From JAVBOD01 sp031551045 (GTDB taxonomy: Bacteria > Bacteroidota > Bacteroidia > Bacteroidales > UBA932): a stretch of 58,497 nucleotides of DNA. Under the pieces are notes generated by a model, which had not been told where the DNA came from, did not search any database, and saw nothing but the letters and a program-made list of their open reading frames with translations. A program made the translations under genes and the position numbers. The DNA lies in contig JAVBOD010000083.1 in the NCBI GenBank assembly GCA_031551045.1, positions 1 through 58,497 on the forward strand. The letters run 5' to 3'. Of this stretch, positions 18,401 to 25,836 are shown piece after piece. Numbering within the stretch: the stretch's first letter is position 1; every line of letters begins with the position of its first letter.

Positions 18401-18838
18401 ATTCTTTTGTACCGTTTCGCGGGAAGCAATCAATTCGGCCAACGCTTCCGGATAGGTAATCACGACGATACTTTCGGAAGTCTTTTCGCCAAATGTCAAT
18501 AACGCATTCAATGCGGCCGTCCGCTGTACAAGGTTTGATACTTCGGGCTGTCCATATACAATACTGCGCCGGAACGACGACGGGAAAAAGAAAACCCGTT
18601 CGGGTTTGTAGAGCAGCGAAAGGTCGTTGTAGCAATAGGACGCCGCATCGCGGTCGCCGAGGATTACCAAATGTTTGTTGTTTTTACCGGCCGCCGCCGC
18701 TGCTACGGCCAAGTTCTTTGCCGAGCCGGCCAGTCCGCGTAAGAGCGTAGTCTTCCCGTTTTCCGAAATGATTTTCGAAAGCAATTCCTGACAGGGAACT
18801 TGTCCGGCAAAACGGGATAAAAAAAATTGTGCCTCCAC
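15470..18838 (-). CDS. mfd: Transcription-repair coupling factor
   Basis: The 1,122-residue product starts at a GTG (18836-18838). A TGA is in frame just upstream and no nearby ATG fits. It has UvrB-like N-terminal modules, the RNA polymerase-interacting CarD-like domain (LQVGDYIVHIDHGVGVFGGL, near 420), then the SF2 translocase with Walker A GDVGFGKTEVA, the DEEQ box, and the TATPIPRTLQ motif. A TRG and a D7 domain follow. Mfd removes stalled RNA polymerase and recruits UvrA. A linker near residues 938-975 looks repeat-derived (see findings). A TAGCTTTG -7 box sits upstream at 18859-18866. Confidence 0.96.
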   Translation of the reverse strand: MEAQFFLSRFAGQVPCQELLSKIISENGKTTLLRGLAGSAKNLAVAAAAAGKNNKHLVILGDRDAASYCYNDLSLLYKPERVFFFPSSFRRSIVYGQPEVSNLVQRTAALNALLTFGEKTSESIVVITYPEALAELIASRETVQKNALHIHAGEKISLDFLRETLFEYHFERVDFVTEPGQFAVRGGIVDVFSFADNRPVRIDFFGDEVESIRAFNVDTQLSEENMTQVEIISNLQDNTPGNACSLFEFAGVDTLLWADEPDYLLGTVDTMAQHENAQGKVISKAEIERAFRSHPLYLLSPLQHTTPDTTITFNTTPQPTFNKNFELLATDIAERSNIGYTTYIFTENPAQVERLKNIFQSIGKSDIRFDFALLALHEGFIDHNLRWCCYTDHQLFERYHRVQLRRTVEKSERLTIQELNSLQVGDYIVHIDHGVGVFGGLVKVNTNGKIQEAVKLIYRDNDVLMVNIHGLHRISKYKSKDAETPKIHKLGSGVWQQQKQTTKRKVKDIARELIALYAKRKQTKGYAFSADSYMQYELEASFIYEDTPDQMKATQALKLDMEQEHPMDRLICGDVGFGKTEVAIRAAFKAAADGKQVAVLVPTTILALQHFKTFSARLAEFPVKVDYICRLRSAKQIKEILQQLTEGKVDIIIGTHRLLNKDVKFKDLGLLIVDEEQKFGVAAKEKLRHLKLNVDTLTMTATPIPRTLQFSLMGARDLSIINTPPPNRHPIVTEVHTFHEEIVRDAIRYEVERGGQVFFVHNRVQDIHAVEDIIRRLCPGVKTGIGHGQMPPEELEKVILGFMSGDFDVLICTTIVENGLDIPNANTIIINQAQHFGLSDLHQLRGRVGRSNRKAFCYLLAPPPVSLTDDARRRLKAIETFSELGSGFNIAMQDLDIRGAGNLLGGEQSGFIADIGFEMYQKILNEALQELKEEEFTADSEQLAVGSKPAAGTGKGSGNDTARSLPAADYVLADCSIDTDMEILIPDDYVDNVAEKMRLYKELDNLTDEEGVQNFLLSLTDRFGPPPPPVEELCNIVRLRRLAMSLGFEKIVLKNKLMIAYFIGNQLSPYYKSAVFAHLLQYIQSHPREFSVKEQHERLYVTVKHITSVQQALNFLQQMKSY
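15996..16028. repeat. Intergenic-type repeat inside mfd
   Basis: The bases read on the minus strand as GACAGTGAGCAGTTGGCTGT followed by AGGCAGTAAGCC. This low-complexity sequence is of a kind normally found between Bacteroidetes genes. It stays in frame within mfd and encodes DSEQLAVGSKPA. Confidence 0.5.
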
Positions 18839-18858
18839 TCTTTTTCAGAATAGGGGCA

Positions 18859-18866
18859 CAAAGCTA
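18859..18866 (-). promoter_or_regulatory. -7 box (TAGCTTTG) upstream of mfd
   Basis: A TAnnTTTG match in the 55-nt gap between secG and mfd. No clear -33 box is seen, so read-through from secG is also possible. Confidence 0.4.
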
Positions 18867-18893
18867 CGAAATAATTTAAGCTTCTGCTAAAAA

Positions 18894-19256
18894 TTATTGT
18901 TGAGGTTGTTGCTGCTGTGGTTGTTCTTGACCTTGTCCCTGGCCTTGCGTAGCCGGAAACTCGGGTTGACCGGGAACGGATTGTACGTTTTCCAAGCGTT
19001 CCTGAACCGCCGAACGGCTTTGAATCGTCCCCGAAGGTACGAACATGGTGGCTGCCAAGCACAATACCAAAATGGCAATAGCCAATGTCCATGTGGCTTT
19101 TTCCAGGAAATCGGCCGTTTGGCGCACGCCGAATGTTTGGTTACCGGCAGCGGCAAAGTTGGCCGCTAATCCACCGCCTTTGGAATTTTGAACTAATACA
19201 ACCAATGTCAGCAAGATGCTTACAATAACAATCAATATGGTAATCAGTAGGTACAT
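18894..19256 (-). CDS. secG: Preprotein translocase subunit SecG
   Basis: The 120-residue product has two membrane helices (about 2-22 and 55-75) separated by the NSKGGGLAANFAAAG loop typical of SecG. A Gln/Gly-rich tail follows (QGQGQGQEQPQQQQPQQ). SecG is the accessory subunit of the SecYEG channel in the inner membrane. It is the last gene of the unit that begins with the sigma-54-type regulator. Confidence 0.93.
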   Translation of the reverse strand: MYLLITILIVIVSILLTLVVLVQNSKGGGLAANFAAAGNQTFGVRQTADFLEKATWTLAIAILVLCLAATMFVPSGTIQSRSAVQERLENVQSVPGQPEFPATQGQGQGQEQPQQQQPQQ

Positions 19257-19267
19257 GGTATATCTTC

Positions 19268-19990
19268 CTATTTATGTTTTGATTTCATTTCTTTAATACG
19301 GTCGGCAAAGTAAGCGCTTTTTTTTCTATCCAGCAAAATTAATTTTTCGTAGGCGTTCACAGCCAGGCTGTAAAATCCTTGTTCTTCATATATTTTAGCC
19401 AATGTTTCGGTTACTATATCGAAGTTTTCCAGCGACGGCGTTTTGGGCTCAAGATCTTCCATCGAAATCCCTAATAACGGGGAAGTATAAGGGTTTATCT
19501 TCGGCTTATCGATAATAAAGCGTGCAATGGGGTCGTCGAGCGTGGTATTGATGGTAAATTCCTCGGCAGCAAAATAATCACTGCCGGTAAGCTGTACTTT
19601 TTGTACCGGTTTTTTTTCTTCTTCCAGGAGCTCTAATTCCTCTTCCGGCTCCTCTTCCAATACAAACGGCGCTTGCTCCTCATCCTGTTCCGCGACGTCT
19701 AATAAGGCATCGTCATTCGCCGGAAGAGAGGCCGTGCAAGATGTTATAAGTGCTAATTCCGTTTGGTATAAACGCCGATATAGATGCTCCCTGCTGGGCG
19801 CACTTAATGCTACACGAGCGCTGTAGCCGGCATAGCGGCCATCATTGGTCGCATGATAATTTTCCAGCACTATCTGCTGCGCCAAAGCAAACCAAGGGTA
19901 CTGTTCGGCCAATTGTTCCATCTCTCCTGTAACTTCGTCGGAAAGCAACATGGAAGTGGCAATATAGTCATAAAAAGTTTTTGTTTCCAT
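19268..19990 (-). CDS. TPR-like cytoplasmic protein, function unknown
   Basis: The start is set at the ATG at 19990 (METKTFYDYIATSM), which overlaps the lptE TAA as TAATG. The 240-residue product has no signal peptide. It has a very acidic stretch near 100-125 (EEEPEEELELLEEEKK) and a C-terminal TPR-like unit (ETLAKIYEEQGFYSLAVNAYEKLILLDRKKSAYFADRI). It lies between lptE and secG. Confidence 0.7.
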   Translation of the reverse strand: METKTFYDYIATSMLLSDEVTGEMEQLAEQYPWFALAQQIVLENYHATNDGRYAGYSARVALSAPSREHLYRRLYQTELALITSCTASLPANDDALLDVAEQDEEQAPFVLEEEPEEELELLEEEKKPVQKVQLTGSDYFAAEEFTINTTLDDPIARFIIDKPKINPYTSPLLGISMEDLEPKTPSLENFDIVTETLAKIYEEQGFYSLAVNAYEKLILLDRKKSAYFADRIKEMKSKHK

Positions 19991-20517
19991 TACCAATTTG
20001 CGACTGAAGCGTTAAAAATGTTTTCCACCAATTGTTCTACAATTTTCTCTACCAGCGTATTCTGTACGGCATCTATCGATAGCTCGGACGAAAAGTCTTC
20101 ATAAGCAGAAAATGATTTATTGAAACTTTGTTTTTCGTCTTTAGCATTGGTAAAGCGTATCTTTACCGTAATGGTCAGCCGGTTTTGTGCAGCATATTCC
20201 CCTGCTTGCGGAGCCATAGAAGTCACGTCATAATTAGTAACTTCCCCTTCAAAATGCAAATCCGGATCCATTTCCGTAAAAGTCAATTTCGTTTGCCGGG
20301 TGAATTTGTCAATTAACTTTTCCGTCAAGGTATTACTGAGCGTAGGTATGGCCAATGGGGCCATATTTTCGATGTAAGCAACGTACACGGTCTTCACATC
20401 AGCCGACAACGAAGTACCGGTAAACGAATAGCCACCCTTGCAAGCCGGCAGCATCAGCACGAGTGATAACACTGCAAAACTTATTCCTATTTTTTTTATT
20501 GTAAGGCGATATTTCAT
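19990..20517 (-). CDS. lptE: LPS-assembly lipoprotein LptE family
   Basis: The start is set at 20517 (MKYRLTIKKIG) because it gives a clean lipoprotein signal ending LSLVLMLPAC. An upstream ATG at 20562 would add 15 residues that do not fit a signal. The mature part, about 150 residues, has GYSFTGTSLSADVKTVYVAYIEN and the LTEKLIDKFTRQTKL segment typical of the Bacteroidetes LptE family. LptE plugs the LptD barrel in the outer membrane. lptD is not in the window. Confidence 0.85.
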   Translation of the reverse strand: MKYRLTIKKIGISFAVLSLVLMLPACKGGYSFTGTSLSADVKTVYVAYIENMAPLAIPTLSNTLTEKLIDKFTRQTKLTFTEMDPDLHFEGEVTNYDVTSMAPQAGEYAAQNRLTITVKIRFTNAKDEKQSFNKSFSAYEDFSSELSIDAVQNTLVEKIVEQLVENIFNASVANW

Positions 20518-20558
20518 ATAATTATTGTCCGTTTCTTGTATTTTTCCCTGTCGGAGCG

Positions 20559-21749
20559 TCATTCCTCAATGTTATATTCCTTGATTTTCCGATACAACGT
20601 GCGCTCTGAAATGCCCAATTCATCGGCAGCCAACTTGCGTTTTCCATGATATTTTTGCAGGGCTTTTTTTATCATTTCCTCTTCTTTTTCTTGTAATGAT
20701 AGTGTTTCTTCCTGCAATTCTTCCGTATCGTCCGCAATGTGCTTTAATGACGATGAAGCATTACCATCCACCGGATGTATCATCGAAAATCCCGACGGGT
20801 TCAATGTTTGCGACTGCCCTTGTTTCAAATCATGCACTACTTTTTTCATTTCGTTCATGTCGTTGCGCATGTCGAACAGGATTTTATAAAGAATTTCACG
20901 TTCCGACGAGAAAGAGTTATCGCTACTCTGCGGGTTGTTTTGATACAGCACCGGAAGTTGCGGTACGTTTTGTTGCGGCAGATAGCGTTCCAATACTTCC
21001 GCCGAAATTTCGCGATTGCTTTCAATTACCGACAATTGTTCCGCTACGTTTTTTAACTGCCGCACATTACCCGGCCAATAGTAATTTACCAGCAATTGAA
21101 GCGCTTCATTCGATAAGCTAATTACCGGCATGCGGTAGCGCTCGGCAAAATCAGCCGCAAACTTTCGAAATAACAAGCCAATGTCTTCTTTCCGTTCACG
21201 TAAGGGCGGCACATGAATGGGCACCGTGTTCAAGCGGTAAAACAAATCCTCCCGGAAACGGCCGCTTTGCACGTACTGCAATACATTAACATTAGTAGCC
21301 GCCACCACCCTCACATTGGTTTTCTGGACTTTCGACGAACCTACTTTCAAGAACTCGCCCGCTTCCAATACGCGCAACAATCGTACTTGAGTGGACAAGG
21401 GTAGTTCTGCTACTTCATCCAAAAAAATGGTGCCGCCGTCGGCTACTTCAAAATAGCCTTTGCGGGCATCGTGCGCTCCGGTAAAAGAACCTTTTTCATG
21501 GCCGAATAATTCGGAGTCAATAGTACCTTCGGGTATAGCGCCGCAGTTTACGGCAATGTATGGCCCATGTTTACGAACACTATATTGATGAATGATTTGC
21601 GAAAAAACCTCCTTCCCCACGCCGCTTTCACCGGTAATAAGTACCGATAAATCGGTAGGCGCCACTTGCCGTGCAATATCCAATGCACGGTTAAGCTCCG
21701 GCGCATTGCCGACAATATCAAACCGTTGTTTTATTGCTTGTAACTCCAT
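20559..21749 (-). CDS. Sigma-54-type transcriptional activator (AAA+ and Fis HTH, no receiver domain)
   Basis: The 396-residue product consists of an AAA+ domain and a C-terminal Fis-type helix-turn-helix. Walker A is GESGVGKE, the sigma-54 contact loop is GSFTGA (usual GAFTGA) and Walker B is GGTIFLDEV. The HTH lies in the last 45 residues (KLAADELGISERTLYRKIKEY). There is no N-terminal sensor or receiver domain, as in PspF-like proteins. It heads an operon with lptE and secG, so it may respond to envelope state, but that is inferred from position. Confidence 0.9.
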   Translation of the reverse strand: MELQAIKQRFDIVGNAPELNRALDIARQVAPTDLSVLITGESGVGKEVFSQIIHQYSVRKHGPYIAVNCGAIPEGTIDSELFGHEKGSFTGAHDARKGYFEVADGGTIFLDEVAELPLSTQVRLLRVLEAGEFLKVGSSKVQKTNVRVVAATNVNVLQYVQSGRFREDLFYRLNTVPIHVPPLRERKEDIGLLFRKFAADFAERYRMPVISLSNEALQLLVNYYWPGNVRQLKNVAEQLSVIESNREISAEVLERYLPQQNVPQLPVLYQNNPQSSDNSFSSEREILYKILFDMRNDMNEMKKVVHDLKQGQSQTLNPSGFSMIHPVDGNASSSLKHIADDTEELQEETLSLQEKEEEMIKKALQKYHGKRKLAADELGISERTLYRKIKEYNIEE

Positions 21750-21758
21750 AGTAATCTA

Positions 21759-21789
21759 CAAAGATACAAAGATTAGGCTGTATTTCAAA
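21759..21789 (-). promoter_or_regulatory. Strong promoter for the regulator–lptE–secG operon
   Basis: TTTG (21789-21786), a 19-nt spacer and TATCTTTG (21766-21759) match the Bacteroidetes consensus fully. It ends about 10 nt before the ATG at 21749. Confidence 0.75.
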
Positions 21790-21867
21790 ATTTAGTTATT
21801 ACCGAAAAACTAACCGGCCATGAAGGATTTAACGGTATTTATGAGGAGCGGGAAACAATAAGCCTCG

Positions 21868-22407
21868 TTACAGTTTGCACACAAAATCCCACAGCACCAC
21901 GCCGATGCTCACACTTACATTAAGTGAATGTTTGGTGCCTTGTTGCGGAATTTCGATGCAGGCTTCGCAAACATCGACTACGGATTGTTGTACGCCTTTT
22001 ACTTCGTTCCCAAAAATCAGCGCGTATTTTTTGCCTTTCTCCGGTCGAAATGTATCTAATGAAATGCTTTGCTCGGCTTGTTCTATGGCAATCAACGTAT
22101 AGCCATCCTGTTGAAGTTGCCGGACGGCGTCTTGTATTTGGTCCGTGTATTGCCAGTCAACCGTGTCTTCGGCGCCCAGTGCCGATTTATGAATCTCGGC
22201 GCTCGGCGGAACAGCGCAAATGCCGCAAAGGAAAATTTTCTCGACGCAAAAAGCATCGGCCGTGCGAAACGCCGCGCCGATGTTATGCTGGCTGCGGACA
22301 TTGTCCAACACCAGCACCAGCGGCCGTTTTTCCACTTGCTTAAACGCTTCCGGCGAGAGGCGGTTCAATTCGCTGTTGAGGAGTTTTCTATTTCGAGTTT
22401 CGTCCAC
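21868..22407 (-). CDS. SpoU/TrmH-family RNA 2'-O-methyltransferase
   Basis: The 179-residue product uses a GTG start at 22407 (read MDETRNRKLLNSELNRL). The three SPOUT motifs are present: DNVRSQHNIGAAFRTADAF, then IFGNEVKGVQQSVVDVCE, then IPQQGTKHSLNVSVSIGVVLWDF. The family methylates ribose in tRNA or rRNA using S-adenosylmethionine and forms a trefoil-knot dimer. The exact site cannot be told. Confidence 0.9.
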   Translation of the reverse strand: MDETRNRKLLNSELNRLSPEAFKQVEKRPLVLVLDNVRSQHNIGAAFRTADAFCVEKIFLCGICAVPPSAEIHKSALGAEDTVDWQYTDQIQDAVRQLQQDGYTLIAIEQAEQSISLDTFRPEKGKKYALIFGNEVKGVQQSVVDVCEACIEIPQQGTKHSLNVSVSIGVVLWDFVCKL

Positions 22408-22530
22408 AGATTACACGGATTTTCACAGATTATTTTGAGTTTCGAGTTTTATTCGGCCTTTGTCATTCAAAAGCTAAATGTTTAATGTTTTTAGCTGCAC
22501 TCTCAACGTTAAACATTAAACGTTGAACGT
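22408..22530. other. Repeat-rich gap between the methyltransferase and arcA
   Basis: TTTAATGTTT (22481-22490) pairs with AAACATTAAA (22511-22520) across a 20-nt loop. Short AACGTT-type units are repeated alongside. The hairpin could act as an arcA terminator, but it is AT-only and may just be repeat debris. Confidence 0.35.
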
Positions 22531-23805
22531 TTACCATTTCACTGCTTTCCGGCGCAGGGGCATGGTCATACAACGGGCGCCGCCGCCGCCGCGCGGCAAT
22601 TCGGAACCTTCGATGGTAATCACGCATTTTTTTGTTTTGTGTATATCTTTCTTTCCGGATATTACGTCTTTCGCCGTAATTACATCGAAGCCGTGTTTGT
22701 TCATTTCTTCTATCGTATGGATATTCCGGGCATACGACAATACTTTGCCGGGAGCGATGGCAAAGAAGTTAGCACCGCTGTGCCACTGTTCGCGCTCCTG
22801 ATTCCACTCGTCTTCGCAGCCTCCGCAGATTACAGGCTCTAAATCCATCCCCAGTTTCTTGAGGGCGGAAAGCAGGTCTTGCGCATATTTTATTTTTGCC
22901 ACTTTTCCGTTTTCAATAGTGATGAGCAGGGTTTCGTAGCGATTGTCTTCCATAATCAGCGGTTCGAACACCATACATTTGTCCTTATCCAGGAATGTAA
23001 ACACCATGTCGAGGTGGATGAACGATTCGGGTTGGTGCGGCAGTTGCTGCACGATGATATATTTCCGTTCACCTTCCTTACATTGGCGGCTGAGCTGTTG
23101 CAACAAAAAGTCGATGCCTTGCGACGAAGTCCGGCTGCCGTTTCCGATGACTAAAATGTCTTCCCGCGCCACCAGCACGTCGCCGCCTTCTATCAGTATT
23201 TCCGGCGAGTGCGATATGTATTCGTACGGGTTAATCACGTTGGTGTCGAACAGGGTTTCGTTACGAAAAATGGCGTTCATTATTAACGATTCGCGCAGGC
23301 GCACTTTGTTGGCCATTTTCCCGATGAGTATTTGATTTCCCACACTCATCGACGCATCGCGGGTAAAATAGAAATTGTAGAGCGGAAACAGCGCATAGTA
23401 ATCATCGTTGAGAAACGCCGTGAGATTGTCGATACGCGCCGGAAGCCCTTCGATAAGGCAAGTGCTCAAACGGGCAGGCGTCATATTCCGCAAGTCGTTG
23501 AGATAGTCCGTCGTATTTTCGGCCGCACAAATCCGTTCGATTAATAAATCGCGCTCTTCTTTGTCCTCCAGTACTTTCGTCAGCAAATCCTTTACTTCGA
23601 ACGTCCTGGTTGTTTTCTCCAGCACGCCTTTAATTTGTTCGTATTCTTTCTGTGCGATGGAAAGATTTAGAATATCGCTGTACAAGGCGCGTTGTGCATG
23701 TTTCGGGGTCATGTTTTCCACTTCGGAGCCGGGCGGATGAATCAATACGGCTTCCAATTCGCCGATTTCCGATTGTACATTTATTTGTAAAGTTTCTCGT
23801 TTCAT
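22531..23805 (-). CDS. arcA: Arginine deiminase
   Basis: The 424-residue product carries the N-terminal EIGELEAVLIHPPG motif and the FTRDASMSVGNQILIGKMA segment. It also has the HLDMVFTFLD catalytic His/Asp region and the catalytic Cys in GGARCMTMP (about C412). It converts arginine to citrulline and ammonia. No arcB or arcC is next to it. It follows a porin gene by 12 nt and was probably transcribed with it. Confidence 0.95.
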   Translation of the reverse strand: MKRETLQINVQSEIGELEAVLIHPPGSEVENMTPKHAQRALYSDILNLSIAQKEYEQIKGVLEKTTRTFEVKDLLTKVLEDKEERDLLIERICAAENTTDYLNDLRNMTPARLSTCLIEGLPARIDNLTAFLNDDYYALFPLYNFYFTRDASMSVGNQILIGKMANKVRLRESLIMNAIFRNETLFDTNVINPYEYISHSPEILIEGGDVLVAREDILVIGNGSRTSSQGIDFLLQQLSRQCKEGERKYIIVQQLPHQPESFIHLDMVFTFLDKDKCMVFEPLIMEDNRYETLLITIENGKVAKIKYAQDLLSALKKLGMDLEPVICGGCEDEWNQEREQWHSGANFFAIAPGKVLSYARNIHTIEEMNKHGFDVITAKDVISGKKDIHKTKKCVITIEGSELPRGGGGARCMTMPLRRKAVKW

Positions 23806-23817
23806 AACTACAAACCG

Positions 23818-24840
23818 TTAAAATTTCAATAATAATTCGACCGTGATTTTATTGGCCGAAACGTATTCTTCGCGAGTAGCCAACTCCGGCAGTTCGTTAC
23901 GCAAAAAATATTGCTCAAAATCAATCCGTATTAATGATGTACAGGGCTTCGTATTTAATCCGCAAGCCAAGCCGAGCGTCAACCTGTTTACATCAAGCCC
24001 ATCTCCGAAAAAATCATAACTCATGGCGTCCCAGCGCAGGGCCGGAATGAGGCAATGGAACATTTTCCCGAAATTACACGGAATGGTGTAGGAACTTTGG
24101 ATGTATGCCCCCGAAAAATTGCGATTATGACTGATGGAATCGTTGTAGTTGTGGCGGTTCATTACTTCGGCCTGCAACAGCAAATTGTTTTTCCGGTAGC
24201 TGATATCGGCACCCAGCAGGAGCCAATCTTTTTCGGCACAAGGGTAGCGATACATTTTGACCGACGTTTTGAAATGCTCTACGCTACCTGCCGTAACGCG
24301 AAAAGCGTACGACGGGTTGTCCGTCCATTGCGGGGCGTTTATCTTTCCTCCGTTGAAAACACCGCCTTCCATTGTTACGGGGAATACATTTCCTATTTTA
24401 TACATAGCCGACAAGCCGAGATCGCGCGAACCGGGAGAGAAAAATTTTCCGATAAATGTACGGTTGGCAAACATCATTTCCGAAGGCGTGATAAGGTATA
24501 AGTTCTCGAACGGCACGGCGGTTTGTCCGACATTAATGCAGAAATTTTTAAACGGCTTTACTGTTCCGTAACCATCCAGCACATCGAATTTTCCTTCGTT
24601 GTTCAATTCTACTTGTACGCGAAAATCTACATAAGCGCCTATATTCCCCCGGAACCCGACGCGCGAGTTACGCAGGTTAAAACGTATTTCCCCGGCATTG
24701 AGGTTCCACTCCATCTTGGTTTTGAGCGTTCCGTCAAACGTTATTTTTGTGGGAGGTATGCTGTCTTTTTGTTGAGAAAATAAGGTGGCCGATAATCCAC
24801 TGAAAATAAATAGAAACCAAATGCGAACAGTATATTTCAT
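23818..24840 (-). CDS. Phosphate-selective porin O/P-like outer-membrane protein
   Basis: The 340-residue product has a signal peptide (cleavage near 22, LFSQ) and a barrel body. The first strands (TFDGTLKTKMEWNLN, then RFNLRNSRVGFRG, then DFRVQVELNNEGK) and the TAVPFENLYLITPSEMMFANRT segment match the OprO/OprP-type porin family. Substrate is unknown. Phosphate is only the family name. Its promoter-like TACCTTTG box (24857-24864) abuts the terminator of the upstream gene. Confidence 0.8.
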   Translation of the reverse strand: MKYTVRIWFLFIFSGLSATLFSQQKDSIPPTKITFDGTLKTKMEWNLNAGEIRFNLRNSRVGFRGNIGAYVDFRVQVELNNEGKFDVLDGYGTVKPFKNFCINVGQTAVPFENLYLITPSEMMFANRTFIGKFFSPGSRDLGLSAMYKIGNVFPVTMEGGVFNGGKINAPQWTDNPSYAFRVTAGSVEHFKTSVKMYRYPCAEKDWLLLGADISYRKNNLLLQAEVMNRHNYNDSISHNRNFSGAYIQSSYTIPCNFGKMFHCLIPALRWDAMSYDFFGDGLDVNRLTLGLACGLNTKPCTSLIRIDFEQYFLRNELPELATREEYVSANKITVELLLKF

Positions 24841-24856
24841 GCAATGTTATTTTATG

Positions 24857-24864
24857 CAAAGGTA
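24857..24864 (-). promoter_or_regulatory. -7 box (TACCTTTG) for porin–arcA
   Basis: A full TAnnTTTG match 16 nt upstream of the porin ATG and 4 nt from the terminator stem. The -33 region would fall inside the hairpin, where only an ATTG-like box is seen. Confidence 0.4.
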
Positions 24865-24867
24865 AAA

Positions 24868-24910
24868 AAATAAACGATAACAATTGTGAAGAAATTGTTA
24901 TCGTTTATTT
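24868..24910 (-). terminator. Strong intrinsic terminator ending the protease–SusCD operon
   Basis: A perfect 18-bp stem (24868-24885 with 24893-24910) has a 7-nt loop. On the minus strand it is followed by a T-run (TTTACC). It lies 44 nt past the stop of the last lipoprotein gene. Confidence 0.85.
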
Positions 24911-24953
24911 GTGTGCCGCCTGAGGCCGGCGTTGGATACGGCGCTAAAATGCG

Positions 24954-25829
24954 CTACTGTTTTTTAACGTAAATGAGCCATGCCGGTTGCGCCGATTGTC
25001 CGGGGATGAAGCGCGGAATGACCAGCTCCATCTCCTTTTCACAAAAATTAAGAGAACCGTTGAGCGCTTCGCCTGTCGAATTGGTGTTACGCGCCCAAAT
25101 TGTTTCATCATGCCCGGTGCTAATGGTGGTGATAAAGAACGGCTGGTCGCCGGCCACTGTTACCGTCATGGGTTTAGCATTGCGGTTTACCACAAATTTC
25201 AACGGATAGCCTTCGATGGGATTCATGCCGGTCATGTACGGCAACGCGTTGTATAATCCGTCGATTACCAAGGTATCGCCGATAACTTGCGTCACTTCAA
25301 AGGTGAGGCCATTAATGTCCATGTCGTTGTAGGTGCCTTTCATTTCCTGCAAATCGCTCTGCGTGGCCGGGCAATAGGAAAGGTAATACAACGCCGCTTT
25401 ATTGTTCATATATACGGGGCTTTCCGTGCGGCCGAGATTCGGGTCGGGCAATTCGAACAGCAAGGTGTCGGTATTTATATTGTAATAGTCCTTTCCTGTT
25501 GTTATGGCGACCTCCGTTTTTAAGGCACCTTTGGGAATCATTACCGTAAATTCGTCGCCGGCGGCATACGTCTGTCCGTTGATATACAACGAGCCGGGGC
25601 GGGTAGATTTAGCAATGCGCACCGGAACGGTGATGTCATTTTCGGCGGGTTTCAGCAACCATACTTCCAAATTACGGGCATTATCCTGTCCCTTTTCGGA
25701 GAAAACGACATTGTCTTCCAATTTCAATTGACACACCTGTTGTCCGTCATATATCACTTCTTCGGTAGAACACGCTACGAAGAACGGCAGGAATAGAAAA
25801 ATCGTAATAGCTGTTTTTATTGTTTTCAT
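24954..25829 (-). CDS. SusCD-associated surface lipoprotein, unknown fold
   Basis: The 291-residue product has a lipoprotein signal (lipobox FVAC near residue 20). A first domain contains NDITVPVRIAKSTRPG and a GDEFTVMIPKGA strand pair that looks Ig/Calx-beta-like. A second domain has the DINGLTFEVTQVIGDTLVIDGLYN segment. It follows susD by 7 nt and is the last gene before a strong terminator. Lipoproteins in this position often bind substrate at the cell surface beside SusCD. Similarity to DUF4843-type proteins is only an impression. Confidence 0.7.
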   Translation of the reverse strand: MKTIKTAITIFLFLPFFVACSTEEVIYDGQQVCQLKLEDNVVFSEKGQDNARNLEVWLLKPAENDITVPVRIAKSTRPGSLYINGQTYAAGDEFTVMIPKGALKTEVAITTGKDYYNINTDTLLFELPDPNLGRTESPVYMNNKAALYYLSYCPATQSDLQEMKGTYNDMDINGLTFEVTQVIGDTLVIDGLYNALPYMTGMNPIEGYPLKFVVNRNAKPMTVTVAGDQPFFITTISTGHDETIWARNTNSTGEALNGSLNFCEKEMELVIPRFIPGQSAQPAWLIYVKKQ

Positions 25830-25836
25830 CTGCTGA

